Assembly: GCF_025151385.1 (NCBI RefSeq) | Contig: NZ_CP102287.1 | Coordinates: 1,550,001-1,614,000, forward strand | DNA length: 64,000 nt | Origin: Hoylesella buccalis ATCC 35310 | Lineage (GTDB): Bacteria > Bacteroidota > Bacteroidia > Bacteroidales > Bacteroidaceae | Direction of reading: 5' to 3' | Part shown: positions 26,023 to 33,357 of the stretch, piece by piece | Layout of the letters: every line of letters starts with the position of its first letter | Position numbering within the stretch: position 1 is the first letter of the stretch | Notes under the pieces: model-generated | What the model saw: only the letters and a program-made list of their open reading frames with translations | Databases searched by the model: none | Told to the model about the DNA's origin: nothing | Made by a program: the position numbers and the translations under genes

Positions 26023-26619
26023 ATGAACAACAACAAAAGTATTGTCGCCCTCACGGGTGGCATCGGGTCGGGCAAGAGTTATGTCTGTCAATTGCTCAGG
26101 CAGCAGGGCATCGTCGTCTACGACTGTGATGAGGCAGCCAAACGACTCATGCGAGAAGATGGTCAGCTGCAGCAACAACTCATCCAACTGGTAGGATCGG
26201 ATGTGTACGAGGGAACGAAGCTCCAGAAGTCGGTGCTCGCCCAGTTCCTGTTAGCATCAGAGGCCAACAAGCAAGCGGTCAACAACATCGTTCACCCAGC
26301 CGTGGCCACCGACTTTCTACAGTCGCCGCTGCAGTGGGTTGAGAGCGCCATCTTGTTTGACGCTCATTTCGACCGCCGCATCAAGCCCGACATGGTGATA
26401 TGCGTCACGGCACCATGGGAGATTCGTGTGGAACGCATCATGCGGCGCGACGGTATCAGCCACGAAAAGGCCACAGAGTGGATCAACAGTCAGATGCCAC
26501 AAGAGGAGATGATCCGACTGAGCGACGTGGAAATCGTCAACGATGGAAAAGCTAATTTACCCCAACAAATAGAGAAAATTTTAGAACTGCTGCACCGCAA
26601 CCACATCCTTATAATATAA
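26023..26619 (+). CDS. coaE: Dephospho-CoA kinase
   Basis: The product is 198 residues, and it does the last step of coenzyme A synthesis. The P-loop is GGIGSGKS (12-19), followed by the CoA-binding YDCDEAAKRLM. VESAILFDAHFDRRIKPDMVI and the lid segment RIMRRDGIS complete the family. It lies 23 bp after the YbbR gene. The ATG at 26023 is preceded by gtgcg rather than a strong ribosome site, as is usual in this phylum. Confidence 0.95.
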   Translation: MNNNKSIVALTGGIGSGKSYVCQLLRQQGIVVYDCDEAAKRLMREDGQLQQQLIQLVGSDVYEGTKLQKSVLAQFLLASEANKQAVNNIVHPAVATDFLQSPLQWVESAILFDAHFDRRIKPDMVICVTAPWEIRVERIMRRDGISHEKATEWINSQMPQEEMIRLSDVEIVNDGKANLPQQIEKILELLHRNHILII

Positions 26620-26679
26620 GGTGTACGGGTTGCGGGGTGGTACATGTATCATCTATCAAACGAAAATTAACGAATAACA

Positions 26680-27117
26680 ATGGAAACAATTCTTTCAATC
26701 GCAGGTAAGCCAGGACTTTATAAATTGGTATCACGCGGAAAAATGAACCTCATTGTCGAATCGCTCGACGAAACGCATCGCCGCATGCCGGCCTTCTTCA
26801 CCGACAGGGTTACCAATCTGGGCGACATCGCCATGTACACCGACGCCGACGACGTACCACTGTGGCAGGTGCTCAAGAGCGTGGGCGAACAGGAGCAAAA
26901 CAAGTTGGTGTCGTTCAACTATAAGAAAGCCGACAGTAAGCAACTGCGCGAATATTTCGCCAAGGTGCTGCCGTCATTCGATCAAGACCGAGTGCATGAC
27001 AGCGACATCAAGAAATTGCTGCAATGGTACGACATTCTTGTGAAGAACGACATGACCGACTTTGAGACCATTTTCTCACCCGAAAAGAAAGAAAACGACG
27101 AGGAAACTACCGAATAG
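26680..27117 (+). CDS. DUF5606 family protein
   Basis: The product is 145 residues, without signal peptide or membrane segment. The N-terminal METILSIAGKPGLYKLVS and the following RMPAFFTDRVTNLGDIAMY match the DUF5606 family of Bacteroidetes. The N-terminal domain is a small beta barrel; the second half is helical, with an acidic tail. The function is unknown. It lies 60 bp after coaE and may be the last gene of that operon. Confidence 0.8.
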   Translation: METILSIAGKPGLYKLVSRGKMNLIVESLDETHRRMPAFFTDRVTNLGDIAMYTDADDVPLWQVLKSVGEQEQNKLVSFNYKKADSKQLREYFAKVLPSFDQDRVHDSDIKKLLQWYDILVKNDMTDFETIFSPEKKENDEETTE

Positions 27118-27301
27118 AAAACACCAAAGAGAACAAAAATAGGTCACCATTTACGTTATTTAACATTTGTTCATGCAATGTTTTACGTTGTTCGGTTGTT
27201 TATTTTTCAGAAGTAACGCATACTTATCATTCATACGGTCAAGACATGGGTTGCTTTGCTGACAAACAATGATAATTCTTTCAAACAATAAAACAAAAAA
27301 A

Positions 27302-27934
27302 ATGAAGAAAATGAAGAAAAATGTAAAGTTGACATGGCTGTTAGCGGCATGTCTTACCCTGGGTGCAACCTCGCTAACCTCTTGTCTTGGTTCCAACGAA
27401 GACAACCAGGTAAAAATCACGAAAGAAGAGGTACAATTGGCATTTGCCAAGGTGAAGGGTAAGCATACCGGCAAACTGATTTACCCGCAGCGTGAGATAA
27501 AGAGTGCATCTGACAGAGCTGACACGCTGGACATCTCGTGGACGCTGACAACAGACAGTACGATGGTCATTCACAACTTCCCAGCGAAAGCCTTGGCGGA
27601 GAATGTGACCAACACCGATTTGCGGAAACTACTGCTCACTGCACCCGACCAAGATTTGAAGTGCAACATCGGGTTTTATAGCGTGTCGCCCGTAGCCTTT
27701 GTCATACAGCCTACCCGACTGACCTACCAATTGGATGACCATGGGGTGAGCAAGAAGTATGAAGTGGCATTCTATTACAATATCCCCGGTTCAATCGGTG
27801 TTTACAATGAGAAGGAGGGACAGGCAAATATGATTATGCAGATTGTGCAGGCTGTCATCCTCGAACAAGGACAGGAGAAGGAGGTATTCCGACAAGGCAT
27901 TCCTTTGATTTTATCCGAAAAGAAAAAGAAGTAA
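27302..27934 (+). CDS. DUF4840-like lipoprotein
   Basis: The product is 210 residues from the ATG at 27302 (MKKMKKNVKLTWLL). The frame is open 11 codons further, but this start gives a proper lipoprotein signal ending TSLTSC. The mature part is beta-rich, with LAFAKVKGKHTGKLIYP near the start and a central FYSVSPVAFVIQPTRLTY. It resembles DUF4840 proteins of Bacteroides and Prevotella, of unknown function. It stands alone and its stop overlaps the terminator arm. Confidence 0.65.
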   Translation: MKKMKKNVKLTWLLAACLTLGATSLTSCLGSNEDNQVKITKEEVQLAFAKVKGKHTGKLIYPQREIKSASDRADTLDISWTLTTDSTMVIHNFPAKALAENVTNTDLRKLLLTAPDQDLKCNIGFYSVSPVAFVIQPTRLTYQLDDHGVSKKYEVAFYYNIPGSIGVYNEKEGQANMIMQIVQAVILEQGQEKEVFRQGIPLILSEKKKK

Positions 27935-27978
27935 AAATATTCCCTGGGCCCGCAAGACACCCAGGGAATATTTTTTTT
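27933..27978 (+). terminator. Strong intrinsic terminator
   Basis: A 16-bp perfect stem (aaaaatattccctggg / cccagggaatattttt) with a loop of about 11 nt ends in eight Ts. It begins at the stop codon of the lipoprotein gene. Confidence 0.9.
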
Positions 27979-27995
27979 GGGGAATAGACTTTCGC

Positions 27996-28079
27996 TAGAT
28001 TTCCTAGAATACCTAGATTTCCTAGAATACCTAGGGGGCCTAGTTTTCCTAGTGTCCCTAGGATTTCTAGGATTATTTT
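27996..28079. repeat. Array of cctag words between convergent genes
   Basis: About nine cctag or ctag words occur at roughly 10-bp spacing (ctagatttcctagaatac and similar). The core cctagg is self-complementary. It reaches the metY stop and may fold as its terminator. A second array of the same word lies at 45973-46048. Confidence 0.75.
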
Positions 28080-29357
28080 TTATCCCAGGCTTTGTTTGAT
28101 ATCATCCAGCAAATCGTCCACGTCCTCGATGCCCACAGAGAGGCGAATGAGGGTGGGGTCGATGCCTGAGGCGCGCAACTGCTCGTCACTCAGCTGGCGA
28201 TGGGTGTGGCTGGCGGGATGCAGCACGCAGGTACGACTGTCGGCCACATGGGTGGCGATGTTGATGAGGCGCAGCGAGTCCATGAACTTCACGGCCGTCT
28301 CGCGGTCACCCTTCAGGCCGAAGGCTATCACGCCACACGACCCGCCCGGCAAGTATTTCTGTCCCAAGGCGTAATGCTGGTCGCTCTTCAGTCCGCAATA
28401 GTGAACCCATGCCACGCGCTCATCTGCCTCAAGGAACTCGGCGATACGTTGAGCGTTCTGGCAGTGACGGGACACGCGCAGGTGCAGCGTCTCCAGACCT
28501 AAGTTGAGCAAGAAGGCGTTCTGCGGCGATGGGATGGAGCCAAGGTCGCGCATGAGTTGTGCCACCAACTTGGTGAGGTAGCCCATCTTGCCGAAATCCT
28601 TCGCATACGTCAATCCGTGGTACGAGTCATCGGGCAGGCACAGTCCGGGGAACTTGTCAGCATGCGCCATCCAGTCGAAGTTGCCGCTGTCCACCACCAC
28701 TCCTCCTACGGCGGCCGCATGTCCGTCCATATACTTGGTGGTAGAGTGGGTCACGATGTCAGCTTCCCACTCGAAAGGCCTACAGTTGATGGGTGTGGCG
28801 AAGGTGTTATCCACGATGAGCGGTACGCCATTGCGGTGGGCGATGCGTGCAAACTTCTCGATATCCAGCACGCGGCATCCTGGGTTAGAGATAGTTTCGC
28901 CGAACATGGCGCGCGTGTTAGGTCTAAAAGCCTTTTGTATCTCCTCTTCCGATGCCTCCTGGTCGATGAAGGTGCAGTCGATGCCCAGTTTCTTCATCGT
29001 CACACCAAAGAGGTTGAACGTGCCGCCGTAGATCTCGGTGGAAGCCACGATGTGCGACCCAGCCTCGCAGATATTAAACACGGCGTAGAAGTTGGCGGCC
29101 TGTCCGCTCGAAGTGAGCATGGCGCCCACACCTCCTTCGAGAGCAGCTATCTTCTGTGCTACAGCATCGTTGGTGGGGTTGGCCAAACGGGTGTAGAAGT
29201 AGCCCGATTTCTTCAAATCGAAGAGCTGAGCCATCTCCTCGGTGTTATCGTATTTAAAAGTAGTACTCTGATAAATAGGGGGTTGAACGGGTTCTCCGTT
29301 TTGTGGCTTCCATCCTCCACGGATGCAGAGGGTTGCCGTTTTCAATTTCTTTTCCAT
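28080..29357 (-). CDS. metY: O-acetylhomoserine sulfhydrylase (MetY-type)
   Basis: The product is 425 residues from the ATG at 29357 (MEKKLKTATLCIRGGW). The open frame continues 55 codons upstream, but that would pass through the promoter. It is a Cys/Met-metabolism PLP enzyme: the PLP lysine is Lys208 in HSTTKYMDGH, with GQAANFYAVFN near 85 and VDNTFATP near 182. It joins O-acetylhomoserine with sulfide to form homocysteine. Length of about 425 and FATPINCRPFEWEADIV favour MetY over the shorter MetB/MetC. It is a single gene. Confidence 0.92.
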   Translation of the reverse strand: MEKKLKTATLCIRGGWKPQNGEPVQPPIYQSTTFKYDNTEEMAQLFDLKKSGYFYTRLANPTNDAVAQKIAALEGGVGAMLTSSGQAANFYAVFNICEAGSHIVASTEIYGGTFNLFGVTMKKLGIDCTFIDQEASEEEIQKAFRPNTRAMFGETISNPGCRVLDIEKFARIAHRNGVPLIVDNTFATPINCRPFEWEADIVTHSTTKYMDGHAAAVGGVVVDSGNFDWMAHADKFPGLCLPDDSYHGLTYAKDFGKMGYLTKLVAQLMRDLGSIPSPQNAFLLNLGLETLHLRVSRHCQNAQRIAEFLEADERVAWVHYCGLKSDQHYALGQKYLPGGSCGVIAFGLKGDRETAVKFMDSLRLINIATHVADSRTCVLHPASHTHRQLSDEQLRASGIDPTLIRLSVGIEDVDDLLDDIKQSLG

Positions 29358-29394
29358 AACGTCTCTTTGTTGATTGATTTGTAAAAATAGAACG

Positions 29395-29446
29395 TGCCTC
29401 AACAAAGAAAAAAAACTTCCCCTGTATTCAGCTGTCTCTAATTTTG
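29395..29446. repeat. Degenerate copy of the dispersed 66-bp repeat, in the metY leader
   Basis: tgcctcaacaaag and the following cttcccctgtattcagct match the family at 30249 and 14067, with changes. It forms most of the predicted metY 5' leader. Confidence 0.5.
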
Positions 29447-29449
29447 GTG

Positions 29450-29482
29450 CAAAATTAATATATTTTTTTGGCATGGAGCAAA
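29450..29482 (-). promoter_or_regulatory. metY promoter
   Basis: On the minus strand, -33 TTTG (29482-29479) and -7 TAATTTTG (29457-29450) are 21 nt apart. The leader of about 85 nt shows no SAM-riboswitch-like layout that I can see. Confidence 0.6.
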
Positions 29483-29704
29483 AACAAACCACAAAACCAG
29501 TCGTCACACCTCCCACTAACAACTTATGTTGGATGCGTTAGAGAAAGCCGCCATCAGCAATCCCCATCCATTTTGCTCCTTCGAAACCTATCGCTTGGAT
29601 TCGACCCACTGCAATGCTTTTTCTACCTTTGACCCTCGGAGAGATGAGCGAAGGTAGGAAACGACCGTGCGCTGTACTCTCATTCACTAAAAATAATTTT
29701 TATC

Positions 29705-30139
29705 ATGAAAACACACATGCTTAGCGAGCATTTCTCGCTACGAGAGTTCACAGCTTCGGCAACGGCCGAAAAGTATCACATCAACAACATGCCCGATGCC
29801 CAGGCCTTGGAGAACATGCGCGTGCTGTGCCGCGAGGTCCTCGAGCCCTTGCGCCATCGCTTCGGCCCCATCTACATCAACAGCGGCTATCGGTGCGAAC
29901 TGCTCAACAACCTACTGCACGGTGTGGGCAACTCGCAACATCTTTTCGGTGAGGCGGCCGACATCCGCCTGCCTAATGAGCAGACTGGTCAGGCGTACTT
30001 CGACTTCATCCTACTGCACTGCCCCTTCGACCAACTGCTCTTTGAGTACAGTCGTTTCGGGCGCATCTGGCTCCACGTGAGTTGCAAGCGTCATCCCGGA
30101 GAGAACCGTAGAATGGCCCGAAGACGGTACCAGGTTTAA
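29705..30139 (+). CDS. M15-family peptidase (phage-endolysin-like)
   Basis: The product is 144 residues, a single Peptidase_M15_3 domain with no signal peptide. Zinc ligands are His79 and Asp86 (SQHLFGEAADI) and His124 (WLHVS), and the fold marker is INSGYRC (58-64). Such enzymes cut D-Ala cross-links in cell wall; related proteins serve phages as endolysins. It stands alone between metY and the antiporter. An orphan prophage-derived gene or a cytoplasmic-made wall enzyme are both possible. An alternative start lies four codons later. Confidence 0.85.
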   Translation: MKTHMLSEHFSLREFTASATAEKYHINNMPDAQALENMRVLCREVLEPLRHRFGPIYINSGYRCELLNNLLHGVGNSQHLFGEAADIRLPNEQTGQAYFDFILLHCPFDQLLFEYSRFGRIWLHVSCKRHPGENRRMARRRYQV

Positions 30140-30248
30140 CGCCTGGCACCATTCTTCTTCTGATTTGTTCAACCACATATATAATAAGGTGTATTTTGCA
30201 AAAAAACTTGTTTTCATCGTGATTTTGTAATAAAAATCTTTTATTTTT

Positions 30249-30380
30249 GCATAAGATAGGCATCGCCTCAACAAAGTAAACAAGTTTCCTTTGCTTTCGG
30301 CTTGCACTATCTTTGCATAAGATAGGCATCGCTTCGACAAAGAAAACAAGTTTCCTTTGTTTTCGGCTTGCACTATCTTT
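30249..30380. repeat. 66-bp repeat, two tandem copies
   Basis: Copies start at 30249 and 30315 with gcataagataggcatcgc and differ at a few positions. Each holds the near-palindrome around caagttt and ends cttgcactatctttgc, which includes a perfect -7 box TATCTTTG (30308-30315 and 30374-30381). The second copy lies 18 bp before the antiporter ATG and may supply its promoter. A short piece precedes the first copy. Confidence 0.85.
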
Positions 30381-30398
30381 GCAACAAATACAAAGATT

Positions 30399-31328
30399 AT
30401 GTGGTTGAACATTTTATGGATGATTGCCGGTATCGCCCTCGTGTTATGGGGTGCCGACCGACTGACTGACGGTGCCGTTGCCATTGCAGAACGCATGCAC
30501 ATGTCGCAAATAGTAATTGGACTGACGATTGTGGCCATGGGAACCTCCATGCCCGAGTTTTTTGTCAGTCTGCTATCCGCCTTGAAGTCCACGCCAGACA
30601 TGGCGGTGGGCAACGTCTTGGGATCTAACATTTTCAATTCCCTACTCATCGTGGGTTGTGCCGCCTTGGTGGCACCGATGACCATCCTGAAATCAACGGT
30701 GAAGCGTGACATTCCTTTTGCCTTTGTGGCTTCGTGGGTGTTGCTGATGCTGTGCCTCGACCGCCATCTCTCGCGCATCGACGCAGGCGTGCTCTTCGCT
30801 ATGTTCTTGCTGTACATGTATTTCACCCTCAAGGGAGCCAAGCAAGAGCCCGACGAGAATGAAGAGGCGCAAAAGAACTATTCTCTCCCAAAATCTATTT
30901 TTTTCCTGCTGTTGGGTTTGGGCTGTCTGGTCTTTGGCAGCAACCTGTTTGTCGATTCGGCCACGGTGATTGCCAAGTCGATGGGCGTGAGCGATGCCGT
31001 GATTGGTCTGACCATCATTGCCGGCGGAACCTCGATGCCCGAGCTGGCCACCAGCGTGGTGTCGGCTCGCAAGGGACAGAGCGGCATTGCCATTGGCAAC
31101 GTGTTGGGTTCTAACGTGTTCAACATCTTGATGATTCTGGGCATCACCGGCCTCATCAGTCCGATGCAACTCAAGGGTATCACCAACCTCGACTTGTCGA
31201 TGCTGATTATCTCGATGGTGATGCTCTGGCTGTTCTCGCGCACCAAATACACCATTGCCCGTTGGGAAGGTGCCTTGCTCACCGTGGTGTTCCTGGGCTA
31301 CATGAGTTACCTGGTAGCAGGAGCCTGA
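30399..31328 (+). CDS. Calcium/sodium antiporter (CaCA family, YrbG-like)
   Basis: The product is 309 residues from the ATG at 30399; the frame extends 14 codons further into the repeat, which I consider chance. About ten membrane helices are seen. The two inverted alpha-repeats are clear: VAMGTSMPEFFVSLLSA with NVLGSNIFNSLL, and IAGGTSMPELATSVVSA with NVLGSNVFNILM. Their acidic residues bind the cation. Between them is a short charged cytoplasmic loop (PDENEEAQKNY). It exchanges Ca2+ for Na+ or H+ across the inner membrane. Confidence 0.92.
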   Translation: MWLNILWMIAGIALVLWGADRLTDGAVAIAERMHMSQIVIGLTIVAMGTSMPEFFVSLLSALKSTPDMAVGNVLGSNIFNSLLIVGCAALVAPMTILKSTVKRDIPFAFVASWVLLMLCLDRHLSRIDAGVLFAMFLLYMYFTLKGAKQEPDENEEAQKNYSLPKSIFFLLLGLGCLVFGSNLFVDSATVIAKSMGVSDAVIGLTIIAGGTSMPELATSVVSARKGQSGIAIGNVLGSNVFNILMILGITGLISPMQLKGITNLDLSMLIISMVMLWLFSRTKYTIARWEGALLTVVFLGYMSYLVAGA

Positions 31329-31388
31329 GACATCGTTGGGCCGTGATTCATCACGTTTCGCAAACCGTTTGGGCGCGATAATTCTTCC

Positions 31389-32390
31389 CTAAGTAATCAT
31401 CGAACTGTGCGAGGGGTCAAGCTGGTCGTTGTGCCAGCGGTGGAAGCTCTCGCGCGTCTTTCTGCCTTTGCGCAGCAGAGCCAACAGATGGCATTTGGCA
31501 TCCGAGATGTCCTTGATGGGCTTGCCCTGCGAATGGCGCAGCATGCGGAACCATTGCAGACAATAGTAGCGGGTGTGGGCGTTGCGATAGACGCACAGTC
31601 CTGTGAGCGCTTCCAGACTGCGCATGAAAGCGGCATCGCCAAACAACGCATTGAGGATGCCCTTTTCCACCGCTTCCACATCGGCTGCAGACGCATGGCC
31701 GGCAATTCCATGCTCATTAGCCGCCAAAGTCATGTGGTTTGGGCGCTTATCTGTAAGAGATTGAGCATCAACCAACATGCTTTTGCCTGTCGGCTCGCTA
31801 ACGGGCGTTTGGGAAGCACTTTGAGGCATTGGTTGAGTTGCTAATTGTTCTTCCTGTAGCGGTGCAGGTTGTACTTCCTGTTGCGGTGCAGGTTGCGATT
31901 CCGGTTGACAGGTCTGACGTGCCGGAATCTTTTCCCGATTTTTATTTTTAAAATTTCCGTCGGCGGCGTCGGCTCTTTTTTTCTCCGTCGTCGGATTATT
32001 AGTATCATCAGTATTATCAGTATTATCAGTATTATTAGTATATAAGGGCGACCCTTGATTATCAAGCACTTGCGAGGGGGTAAATTGATTGTTCGTTGAA
32101 TGTTGAACGAATAATGAATGCTCCAAGTAGGGACAATAAAAGAATTTTTGATCCACGATTTCGAAGATTTTATAGTCGGAAATGATGTGCATCAAATACG
32201 TTTTTGACTTACGGCAGTCGTGTGCGATGTTTTTCAATGCGGCGAGGTACCCCGTTCCCTTGGGACAGGTGCGCAGGTAGCGCATTAGGGCCAACACGCA
32301 TCCTTCGCCGGTACACCCTTCGATGGCCCGCATCTCCATGTACACGGGTGCCTCGAAAAAATTCAATTCTAATTTAAGATATGCTTTCAT
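31389..32390 (-). CDS. Accessory-element protein with low-complexity linker
   Basis: The product is 333 residues from the ATG at 32390 (MKAYLKLELNFFEAPVY). The N-terminal 90 residues resemble the Lin1244/DUF4373-type replication-initiator-like domain (EGCVLALMRYLRTCPKGTGYL). Then comes a low-complexity linker with an Asn-Thr-Asp triplet repeat (about 128-140) and Pro/Gln-rich runs. A C-terminal helical region follows (LTGLCVYRNAHTRYYCLQWF). Such layouts occur in Bacteroidetes mobile elements; I do not assign a function. The GC-rich paired repeat lies 12 bp upstream of its start, and the RteC-like gene lies beyond that on the same strand. Confidence 0.6.
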   Translation of the reverse strand: MKAYLKLELNFFEAPVYMEMRAIEGCTGEGCVLALMRYLRTCPKGTGYLAALKNIAHDCRKSKTYLMHIISDYKIFEIVDQKFFYCPYLEHSLFVQHSTNNQFTPSQVLDNQGSPLYTNNTDNTDNTDDTNNPTTEKKRADAADGNFKNKNREKIPARQTCQPESQPAPQQEVQPAPLQEEQLATQPMPQSASQTPVSEPTGKSMLVDAQSLTDKRPNHMTLAANEHGIAGHASAADVEAVEKGILNALFGDAAFMRSLEALTGLCVYRNAHTRYYCLQWFRMLRHSQGKPIKDISDAKCHLLALLRKGRKTRESFHRWHNDQLDPSHSSMIT

Positions 32391-32400
32391 GGTAATTAAG

Positions 32401-32738
32401 AGCCTCTCCCCCAACCCCTCCCCAAAGGGGAGGGGAGTAGATAGACAGGGTTTTTAGTTTATGAGTTTATAAGTTCTTTAGTTTACAAGTTGACGAGTTG
32501 ACAAGTTAACAAGTTAACGAGTTGATAGCTCAGCTAATCATAAAGTTCAAAGTTCAATGTTCAAATTTCAAAGTAAGTACAGTTCAATGTTCAAATTTCA
32601 AAGTAAGTACAGTTCAATGTTCAAATTTCAAAGTAAGTACAGTTCAATGTTCAAATCTCAAAGTTCAAAGTAAGTACAGTTCAAAGTCCAAAGCTAACTA
32701 CTCCCCTCCCCTTTGGGGAGGGGCCGGGGGAGAGGCTG
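32401..32738. repeat. Paired GC-rich inverted repeat element enclosing tandem arrays
   Basis: Left end 32401-32440 (cctctcccccaacccctccc onward) and right end 32698-32738 are near-perfect inverted copies of a 40-bp unit, each with its own small hairpin (ccccaaagggg-type). Between them lie short-word arrays. The same unit, again as an inverted pair, sits at 48346-48536. No clear target duplication was found. Confidence 0.75.
32483..32677. repeat. Short-word arrays: acaagttgac words, then a 30-bp unit
   Basis: acaagttgacgagttgac-type words occupy 32483-32527. A 30-bp unit beginning agttcaatgttcaaatttc is then exact in three copies (32551, 32581, 32611), followed by one diverged copy from 32641. 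Confidence 0.85.
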
Positions 32739-33118
32739 TCGGTGAGAGGCTGTCGGTGAGAGGCTTTTTCCTTGATAAACCTCCCCAGCGGCTCTTCCCC
32801 TTGCTCCATCAGATGGCGGCAGCGGGTGAGGAGCAGCAGATCAGGGTTCTTGCGCTTCCTTACATTATTCATCACCGTGTTAGGTTTGCGGGGCGAGGGC
32901 AGGTGAAGCCGCTCGCAAAGAAGGTTGACGGTGGTGCTGAAGTTGAGCACCTGTCCGTGTTCATCGATAGTCAGACCGTCGTACCACATCATGTGGACCA
33001 GTTCAACCAAGTCGGACACGGTGCCCAACCACCGCACCTGACTGCCTTCTGGCAACCTCATCAACCTTTCAAACGTGTTTCTCATGGCATCTTTTGCCTG
33101 TTTTTGTGTGATTTCCAT
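32681..33118 (-). CDS. RteC-like small protein with repeat-derived C-terminus
   Basis: The product is 145 residues. The segment WLGTVSDLVELVHMMWYDGL followed by a helical FSTTVNLLCERLHL resembles the C-terminal part of RteC, a regulator in Bacteroides conjugative transposons. That assignment is tentative. The last 20 or so residues (TDSLSPGPSPKGRGVVSFGL) are encoded by the GC-rich intergenic repeat, so the original stop was probably lost or the tail replaced. Just before this, a 14-bp unit gtcggtgagaggct is duplicated. It is on the same strand as the accessory gene at 31389. Confidence 0.5.
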   Translation of the reverse strand: MEITQKQAKDAMRNTFERLMRLPEGSQVRWLGTVSDLVELVHMMWYDGLTIDEHGQVLNFSTTVNLLCERLHLPSPRKPNTVMNNVRKRKNPDLLLLTRCRHLMEQGEEPLGRFIKEKASHRQPLTDSLSPGPSPKGRGVVSFGL

Positions 33119-33357
33119 TTTTTTACTTTACAGTTTATATATACTTGATTATCCTAATTGCAATCATCCCTACCCTCCCTTCGTCCATTTACTCTGTGAA
33201 CCGAACAGATGCATCACGCACCTACGCTGGAGAAATCAAGGATGTGCCTTTCCTCATTTGCAAAGATACTGTCGATTTGCGCAATATTTGTTCCATTTAC
33301 AGAGTTTAAATAGGCAGAATTATTAAATTGTGTTCAAACCCTTTGTACATGCGCATT

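Noticed and set aside
28557-29384. 275-codon open frame opposite metY
   Set aside because: metY has its PLP lysine and full length; the opposite frame has no motif.
29358-29443. SAM or other riboswitch in the metY leader
   Set aside because: The leader is only about 85 nt, mostly a decayed repeat, and shows none of the known riboswitch layouts.
30011-30841. 276-codon minus-strand frame across the M15 gene, repeats and antiporter
   Set aside because: It reads through the tandem 66-bp repeat and overlaps two real genes antisense.
32551-32677. Possible CRISPR array
   Set aside because: The 30-bp units are directly adjacent without spacers and there are no cas genes in the window.
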